Shown piece by piece: positions 58,759 to 64,000 of a stretch of DNA of 64,000 nt. Origin of the DNA: Colwellia demingiae (GTDB taxonomy: Bacteria; Pseudomonadota; Gammaproteobacteria; Enterobacterales; Alteromonadaceae); NCBI RefSeq assembly GCF_007954275.1, contig NZ_VOLT01000004.1, forward strand, positions 434,001-498,000. Direction: 5' to 3'. A model generated the notes under the pieces. The model did not search any database and was not told the DNA's origin. It was given only the letters and a program-made list of their open reading frames with translations. Numbering within the stretch: the stretch's first letter is position 1; each line of letters opens with the position of its first letter. Both the position numbers and the translations under genes were made by a program.

Positions 58759-59559
58759 GTGAAAATTAATCCTCACAATCTTGCTAGATTAACCAAAAAG
58801 CTTGGTTATGAATTTAATGAACCATTATTATTGGTGCAAGCACTTACACATCGAAGTGCCAAGGGCGCTCATAATGAAAGACTTGAGTTCCTAGGGGATT
58901 CTATTTTAGGTTTTGTTATTGCTGAAGCGCTTTATGATAAGTTCCCAAAACATGACGAAGGCGATCTTACTCGCATGCGCTCTAGCCTAGTTAAAGGAGT
59001 AACGTTAGCTGAAGTTGCACGAGACTTTAACTTGGGTGAATGCTTAATATTAGGGCCTGGTGAATTAAAAAGTGGCGGTCATCATCGTGAATCTATATTA
59101 GAAGATGCGATTGAAGCCATTATTGGTGCTGTATATTTAGATTCAAATATCGAATGTTGTAAAGCACTTATCTTAAGTTGGTTCGAAAGACGATTAACGG
59201 TGATTAAACCGGGTAATGAACAAAAAGATCCTAAAACTCGCCTACAAGAATTTTTACAAGGAAGAAAGATCCCTCTTCCTACTTATGAAGTAATTGATAC
59301 AACTGGGCAATCTCATAACCAAGAATTTACCGTTCGTTGCCAAACGTCAGTGATCAGTGAAGTCGTCATCGCTAAAGGAACAAGTCGTCGAAAAGCAGAG
59401 CAAGAAGCTGCTCAGCAGATACTTGCTTTAATTGAAAAAGAAAGAGAAAAAGAAAAAGAAGTAAAAATAAAACCAACAAAACAAGCTAAATTAGCAAATC
59501 CCCGACATACTAAAAGTAACCCAAGCAGCTCAAGCAAAAATAGCAGCACGAGAAAATAA
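58759..59559 (+). CDS. rnc: Ribonuclease III with extended basic tail
   Basis: Double-strand RNA endonuclease for rRNA and mRNA processing. The catalytic motif is [20 protein letters not shown], with the second acidic site in [20 protein letters not shown] double-stranded-RNA-binding domain spans about 157-226 ([28 protein letters not shown]). Unlike the 226 residues of E. coli RNase III, this protein has about 40 more, rich in Lys, Glu, Asn and Ser ([18 protein letters not shown]). GTG start. Three bases separate its stop from era. Confidence 0.95.
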   Translation: MKINPHNLARLTKKLGYEFNEPLLLVQALTHRSAKGAHNERLEFLGDSILGFVIAEALYDKFPKHDEGDLTRMRSSLVKGVTLAEVARDFNLGECLILGPGELKSGGHHRESILEDAIEAIIGAVYLDSNIECCKALILSWFERRLTVIKPGNEQKDPKTRLQEFLQGRKIPLPTYEVIDTTGQSHNQEFTVRCQTSVISEVVIAKGTSRRKAEQEAAQQILALIEKEREKEKEVKIKPTKQAKLANPRHTKSNPSSSSKNSSTRK

Positions 59560-59562
59560 ATT

Positions 59563-60480
59563 ATGCACAACGATACCTCGAATACCTATGCAGGCTTAAT
59601 TGCTATTGTCGGTCGCCCAAATGTTGGTAAATCAACGTTACTAAATGCCTTATTAGGGCAAAAAATTAGTATTACTTCTAAAAAACCGCAAACTACTCGT
59701 CACCGTATTTTAGGAATTTTGACTGAAGAAAATAGACAAGCTGTATTGGTAGACACTCCTGGTTTACACACAGAAGAAAAACGTGCCATAAACAGACTAA
59801 TGAACCGTGCTGCAAGTAGCTCAATTGCGGAAGTTGAGCTAATAATGTTTTTAGTTGAAGGAACTCATTGGACACAAGATGACGAGTTGGTTTTATCTAA
59901 AGTTAGACAAAGTGGCACACCGTGTATATTGGTCGTTAATAAAACGGATAATATACCAGATAAAGATGAGCTATTACCTCACCTACAAAAATTAGGTGCT
60001 ATGCATGACTTTAGAGATATTGTGCCTATCTGTGCGACTAAGGGGCACGGCGTTGATACCATTCGCCAGTTATGTTTAACATCTCTTCCTGAAGGAGTAT
60101 TCTGGTTCCCTGAAGATCATATTACTGATCGTTCTAGTCGCTTTATGGCTTCTGAAATTATTCGAGAGAAGTTGATTCGCTTTACTGGTGATGAGTTACC
60201 TTACTCTATCACTGTAGAGATAGAGCAATTTAAGATGGATGATAAGGGGATTATTCATATAAATGCCCTTATATTAGTTGAGCGAGACAGTCAAAAACGT
60301 ATGGTGATTGGCAATAAAGGTGAGCGCTTGAAAACCATTGGTCAAGAAGCCAGACGAGATATGGAAAATTTATTTGAGAGTAAAGTCTTCCTTGAAACTT
60401 GGGTAAAAGTGAAATCAGGCTGGGCAGATGATGAACGAGCATTACGCAGTTTAGGTTATGGTGATGATTACTCAGGCTAG
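59563..60480 (+). CDS. era: GTPase Era
   Basis: Ribosome-assembly GTPase binding 16S rRNA. G motifs GRPNVGKST, the switch DTPGLH, NKTD and CATKGHGVD, then a KH domain with [21 protein letters not shown]. The length (305) is standard. It is tightly coupled to rnc upstream and precedes recO by 14 bases. Confidence 0.97.
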   Translation: MHNDTSNTYAGLIAIVGRPNVGKSTLLNALLGQKISITSKKPQTTRHRILGILTEENRQAVLVDTPGLHTEEKRAINRLMNRAASSSIAEVELIMFLVEGTHWTQDDELVLSKVRQSGTPCILVVNKTDNIPDKDELLPHLQKLGAMHDFRDIVPICATKGHGVDTIRQLCLTSLPEGVFWFPEDHITDRSSRFMASEIIREKLIRFTGDELPYSITVEIEQFKMDDKGIIHINALILVERDSQKRMVIGNKGERLKTIGQEARRDMENLFESKVFLETWVKVKSGWADDERALRSLGYGDDYSG

Positions 60481-60494
60481 TTGGAATGAGGTAA

Positions 60495-61250
60495 ATGATT
60501 GAACAAAAAGCATTTGTTTTACATAGTCGCCCGTACCGGGAAAATCAGCAGTTAGTTGATTTATTAACAGAGCAAGATGGTAAGGTGACGGCCTTAGTAT
60601 ATGTTGGACAATCTAAGCGTTCTATAAAAAAAGGCTTAATTCAGCCTTTTTTACCGCTAAGATTAACATTAAAAGGTAATGGAAATATTAAGTATATTAC
60701 TCAAATAAACTCAATTGCCAAATCATATTCGCTGATAAAACATAGCCTATTTAGCTCTTTTTATATTAATGAATTATTGATTCGTTTATTAACAGAGCAA
60801 ATTGCTTGTCAGCACTTATTTTCTCAATATCAAACAACTTTGACAGCCTTAGCTCAAGGCGAAGAAATAGCCCCACAATTACGTTTATTTGAATTAGCGC
60901 TGCTTGAAGAATTAGGATTGTCATTTGACTTTAGCCCTGTATTTGAGCACGATGCTAATTACTTTCATTATATCGCTGAGCAAGGCTTTGTGCCTGTATA
61001 TGGTTCTTTTCCAAAGAATAGTACTCAATGCTTCGATAAAACCCATTTACAAGTAATTGCCCAGCGGGGATCTCTAGACCAAAGTTCATTATCCGGAAAC
61101 TCGTTAACTGAAAGCTCGTTATCCGAAAGTAAGGTGACAGCAGAAGTTAGTTATACTTTTAAGTTGCTAATGAGACAGGTTATTAACCAGCTGTTAGGGA
61201 ATAAGCCATTAAATAGCCGTAAACTTTTTGCAAACAAAGCATACAGTTGA
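60495..61250 (+). CDS. recO: DNA repair protein RecO
   Basis: Loads RecA with RecF/RecR. The N-terminal OB fold (AFVLHSRPYRENQQLVDLLTEQDGKVTALVYVG) and the helical second part (FELALLEELGLSFDFSPVFEHD) are typical. A Ser/Leu-rich stretch (SLDQSSLSGNSLTESSLSES, about 195-214) is encoded by an imperfect 15-bp repeat and is an insertion in a loop of the protein. It belongs to the lepA-pdxJ operon. Confidence 0.94.
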   Translation: MIEQKAFVLHSRPYRENQQLVDLLTEQDGKVTALVYVGQSKRSIKKGLIQPFLPLRLTLKGNGNIKYITQINSIAKSYSLIKHSLFSSFYINELLIRLLTEQIACQHLFSQYQTTLTALAQGEEIAPQLRLFELALLEELGLSFDFSPVFEHDANYFHYIAEQGFVPVYGSFPKNSTQCFDKTHLQVIAQRGSLDQSSLSGNSLTESSLSESKVTAEVSYTFKLLMRQVINQLLGNKPLNSRKLFANKAYS

Positions 61251-61295
61251 GCAATTTACATAGTAGAAAAACATTATAAAAAATCAAAAAAGAGA

Positions 61296-62042
61296 ATGAA
61301 AATGTCTGAATTATTATTAGGTGTAAACGTTGACCATATTGCCACACTAAGACAGGCGCGAGGTACTAATTACCCTGACCCTGTTTATGCCGCAAGCGTT
61401 GCAGAACATGCCGGAGCAGATGGTATTACTGTTCACCTGCGCGAAGATAGGCGTCATATCCAAGATAGAGATATTCATGTTTTAAAACAAACATTACATA
61501 CTCGTATGAACTTTGAAATGGCAGTCACAGATGAAATGGTAGCCATAGCCTGTGATGTGAAACCAGTATTTTGTTGTTTAGTTCCTGAGAAACGTGAAGA
61601 GCTTACCACTGAAGGTGGTTTAGATGTTGTAGGGCAATTAGATAAAATAACTAAAGCAACAGAGCAGTTAACGGCTGCGGGTATAGCCGTAAGTTTATTT
61701 ATTGATGCTGATAAAGCACAAATTGATGCTGCGGTTGCCAGTAAAGCTCCTTATATAGAAATTCATACGGGACATTATGCAGACCTAAGCTCAGAAGAAG
61801 AGCAGTTGATAGAACTTGATCGCCTAACTGTCGGTATTAAGTATGCGCATAGCTTAGGATTAAAAGTTAATGCTGGTCATGGTTTAAATTATTTTAATGT
61901 GAAGCCTATTGCTGCTATTAAAGAAATTATCGAGTTGAATATTGGCCATGCCATAATCGCGCGTGCGGCAATTGATGGCTTAGATAAAGCTGTTAGAGAT
62001 ATGAAGCAACTGATGTTAGAAGCAAGAAATTATAATACTTAA
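61296..62042 (+). CDS. pdxJ: Pyridoxine 5'-phosphate synthase
   Basis: Condenses 3-amino-2-oxopropyl phosphate with 1-deoxy-D-xylulose 5-phosphate to make vitamin B6 phosphate. It has [16 protein letters not shown] at the start, [23 protein letters not shown] and [13 protein letters not shown], all family blocks, and a normal length of 248. A second ATG two codons later could also start it. acpS, which often follows, is absent here. Confidence 0.97.
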   Translation: MKMSELLLGVNVDHIATLRQARGTNYPDPVYAASVAEHAGADGITVHLREDRRHIQDRDIHVLKQTLHTRMNFEMAVTDEMVAIACDVKPVFCCLVPEKREELTTEGGLDVVGQLDKITKATEQLTAAGIAVSLFIDADKAQIDAAVASKAPYIEIHTGHYADLSSEEEQLIELDRLTVGIKYAHSLGLKVNAGHGLNYFNVKPIAAIKEIIELNIGHAIIARAAIDGLDKAVRDMKQLMLEARNYNT

Positions 62043-62183
62043 TAAATAGTTAACGTAAGGCATGATTTAATAAACTCACTTATTTTATATTTGTTAAAAT
62101 TATAGTCTACACTTTACAAATTATGGTCTACACTTTAAGGAATACGCTGTATAAGGGATTCAGCATACAAATAGGTGGGATTA

Positions 62184-62432
62184 ATGATGCAGACACAGAT
62201 GAAACCAATGCTCGAGCGTAGAAAGGAGACTCCAGAGCAGTCGGTTTGGTGGAATAAATTATCATTGGCGCAAAAATTTTCTGCTAGTAGCCTAGGGAAA
62301 TTTGGTTATGAGCTTAGCTTCGTTCGTAATGACAATGGACATAGTTTAGCTGTACTTCAATGTAGTGGTGGTATCGCCGTGATTACTGAGGATGGTGATA
62401 TAGATACATCACCAAATATCACCATTCGCTAA
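62184..62432 (+). CDS. Hypothetical protein between pdxJ and the hybrid kinase
   Basis: An 82-residue protein whose family I do not recognise. It contains WWNKLSLAQKFSASSLGKFGYELSFVRN and GGIAVITEDGDIDTSPNITIR, which suggests a small soluble alpha/beta domain. AGGTGG precedes the first ATG; a second ATG follows at once. It occupies the position where acpS is often found after pdxJ but does not look like AcpS. Confidence 0.7.
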   Translation: MMQTQMKPMLERRKETPEQSVWWNKLSLAQKFSASSLGKFGYELSFVRNDNGHSLAVLQCSGGIAVITEDGDIDTSPNITIR

Positions 62433-62524
62433 CTAGTAAGAAGCTATTATTTAACAAATAAATAAGACTCCTATTACCTCCCAAGTAAACAAACTCTATA
62501 GTTGTTTTACTCACTTTTACTTAG

Positions 62525-64000
62525 TTAATGACTATTTTCACTCATTTCTTTAAGCGCTTCAGGTACTGCAAATAATACCTGATCTATATGTTCGAAAAAC
62601 TCTAAAAACTCCGGTTCAAGCTCTTCAGTACTCAAGCCCATTTTTAATTGGGTTTCTAATTGAACGGTAATTTTGGCTAAATTTGGGGTTCCAGTATAAC
62701 AACAAGCGCCATTAAGTTTATGAACAAGACGTTTTATTTGTGCGATATCTTGAACGTCAATTGCTTCACGAATACTTAGTTGAGTTTCGGGTAAACTTTC
62801 AACTAAACCTAATAACATTTCTTTTGCTAAATCAGCTTTATTGGCGCTACGCTTTAGAGCTAAAGGCCAATCAATTACCTTTGAAAGTGAGTCATCCTGG
62901 TTAATAACTTCAGGTGAAATTACCGGAGCCGTTGAGCTTACTAGGTGGTCGAAGTCGCAATACTCATAAATAATATGACGTAACATCGTTTCATCAATTG
63001 GTTTTGTCATGTAGGCATTAAAACCTTGTTGATGCATTTTTTCCCTTTCACCACTAAGTGCATGTGCAGTAACGGCTATGATGGGAGTGTTATTATTGTT
63101 AGTTAACTGCTTTATTTCTTTTAGAGCACTAATGCCGTCCATAATAGGCATTTGAATATCCATGAAAATTAAAGAAAAAGTTTCGACTTTACAGAGTTCT
63201 ACGGCTGACATGCCATTGTCGGCTTCAACTACCTCAGCTACTTGCTCTAACAACAATGCTTTAATTAACTTTAAGTTGGCCTCATTATCATCAACAGCCA
63301 ACACTTTTATAGGTAATACTTTATCCATAGGTGCATTCAGAGTGAGCTTTTCGGCCTGAGTTTTGATAACTGGCTGTAATACTCGGCTTAAGGTCGTTGG
63401 CGATAAAGGTTTGCTCATACAACTTATTGCACCACTGGCAATCAATGCCTCTTGTAAGCTTGGTGAAGTATTATTTAAAGCTAGGTGTATATTGCTGGAA
63501 ATTGGCTGTACTTGTGCAATCGTTTTTTTCAATTCGCTTAGCGCTGTGGCTGTTTGATTGTGGCCTATAAGTGCATAGTCAAAGCCTCGTTGGGTCTGAC
63601 TACTATGAGAAAGTACTTGTGATAACTCATGGCGATTTATTACACTGGTAACACGCATTTTCCAGTGCTTTAATACGTTTTTTGTGGCTTCCCGACTATG
63701 ATTGTTTTCTTCAAAGTAAAGTACCGTTTTATTTGCCAGATGCTGATTATCTAACTCTAACATTAACGGCATTGCATTAATTTCACATTGGAAAGTAAAC
63801 CAAAAAACTGACCCTTGATTTTTCTCACTGCTAAAACCTATATCGCCGTTCATCTCTTGGGCAAGTCGCTGACAAATCACCAAACCTAACCCAGTACCAC
63901 CATATAAGCGGGTGATACTTTGATCTGCTTGCGTAAAAGCATCAAAAATGGTTCTTTGCTGGTTGGTAGTCATACCAATCCCAGTGTCGGTAACAATGAC
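62525..64000 (-). CDS. barA: BarA-like hybrid histidine kinase, C-terminal part (cut by window edge)
   Basis: Only the 3' part is in the window; the frame is open to position 64000. What is seen begins in the HATPase G1 box (DTGIGM) and continues with YGGTGLGL. A degenerate receiver lacks the acceptor Asp (FDYALIGHNQ), then an intact receiver follows (VDDNEANLKLI, FMDIQMPIMDG, TKPID) and an HPt domain with the histidine in LVHKLNGACCYTG. The HPt wording resembles BarA/VarS, which phosphorylates UvrY/GacA. Position near pdxJ also fits. Identity as barA rests on this and is moderate. Confidence 0.75.
   Translation of the reverse strand, partial: VIVTDTGIGMTTNQQRTIFDAFTQADQSITRLYGGTGLGLVICQRLAQEMNGDIGFSSEKNQGSVFWFTFQCEINAMPLMLELDNQHLANKTVLYFEENNHSREATKNVLKHWKMRVTSVINRHELSQVLSHSSQTQRGFDYALIGHNQTATALSELKKTIAQVQPISSNIHLALNNTSPSLQEALIASGAISCMSKPLSPTTLSRVLQPVIKTQAEKLTLNAPMDKVLPIKVLAVDDNEANLKLIKALLLEQVAEVVEADNGMSAVELCKVETFSLIFMDIQMPIMDGISALKEIKQLTNNNNTPIIAVTAHALSGEREKMHQQGFNAYMTKPIDETMLRHIIYEYCDFDHLVSSTAPVISPEVINQDDSLSKVIDWPLALKRSANKADLAKEMLLGLVESLPETQLSIREAIDVQDIAQIKRLVHKLNGACCYTGTPNLAKITVQLETQLKMGLSTEELEPEFLEFFEHIDQVLFAVPEALKEMSENSH

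Overview
The window looks like a chromosomal segment from a marine gammaproteobacterium of the order Alteromonadales, most like Colwellia or a close relative. The reasons are AT-rich DNA, the gammaproteobacterial gene orders rpoE-rseABC-lepA-lepB-rnc-era-recO-pdxJ, mutY/yggX/yggL/trmB, ygfZ/sdhE/ygfX and argO/argP, and many large signalling proteins and a TonB-dependent receptor. The genus is an inference; no database was searched. There is no prophage, CRISPR array, transposase or rRNA operon.

Layout. 1-8.4 kb: two overlapping TPR/GGDEF signalling genes, parC, and a CadC-like membrane regulator with a TolB-type propeller. 8.9-15.6 kb: a TonB-dependent receptor, a metallophosphatase, a YebC-family protein and an N-formylglutamate amidohydrolase-like protein. 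15.6-25.8 kb: a sensing and transport locus made of a dicarboxylate/amino-acid symporter fused to a solute-binding domain, a REC-REC-ATPase-like protein, a divergent 1683-residue hybrid kinase whose sensor is also a solute-binding domain, and an HD-GYP response regulator. 25.9-33.6 kb: an HlyD/DUF2955 efflux pair, norEF-like genes, two paralogous short-chain dehydrogenases with an AraC regulator, and lipoproteins. 33.8-42.6 kb: tRNA-Thr and two identical inverted tRNA-Phe genes bracketing yggX, mutY, yggL, trmB, an HtrA-like lipoprotein protease, a GntR regulator and a SulP transporter. 42.6-52.6 kb: mutS, argO/argP, recA, slyD, ygfZ, sdhE, ygfX and nadB. 52.8-62.0 kb: the sigma-E operon running into lepA-lepB-rnc-era-recO-pdxJ. 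The right end holds a small unknown gene and the 3' part of a BarA-like hybrid kinase cut by the window edge.

How the genes work together. The most interesting locus is 15.6-25.8 kb. A transporter carrying its own tethered solute-binding domain sits beside a kinase carrying the same class of domain, a protein with a phosphorylation-dead receiver followed by an intact one, and an HD-GYP c-di-GMP phosphodiesterase. I infer a nutrient-sensing phosphorelay tied to uptake and c-di-GMP turnover. The two GGDEF genes at the left end add a second c-di-GMP module in which one member has lost its catalytic signature but kept its I-site.

Regulatory sites visible directly are a LexA box overlapping the recA promoter, a sigma-E-type promoter before rpoE, and many bidirectional terminators between convergent genes. 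Non-coding structure includes a 265-bp element with 32-bp imperfect terminal inverted repeats at 37621-37885, a related about 100-bp copy at 28676-28775, two ATACCAA palindromes, and a decayed tRNA-like remnant beside the tRNA-Thr gene.
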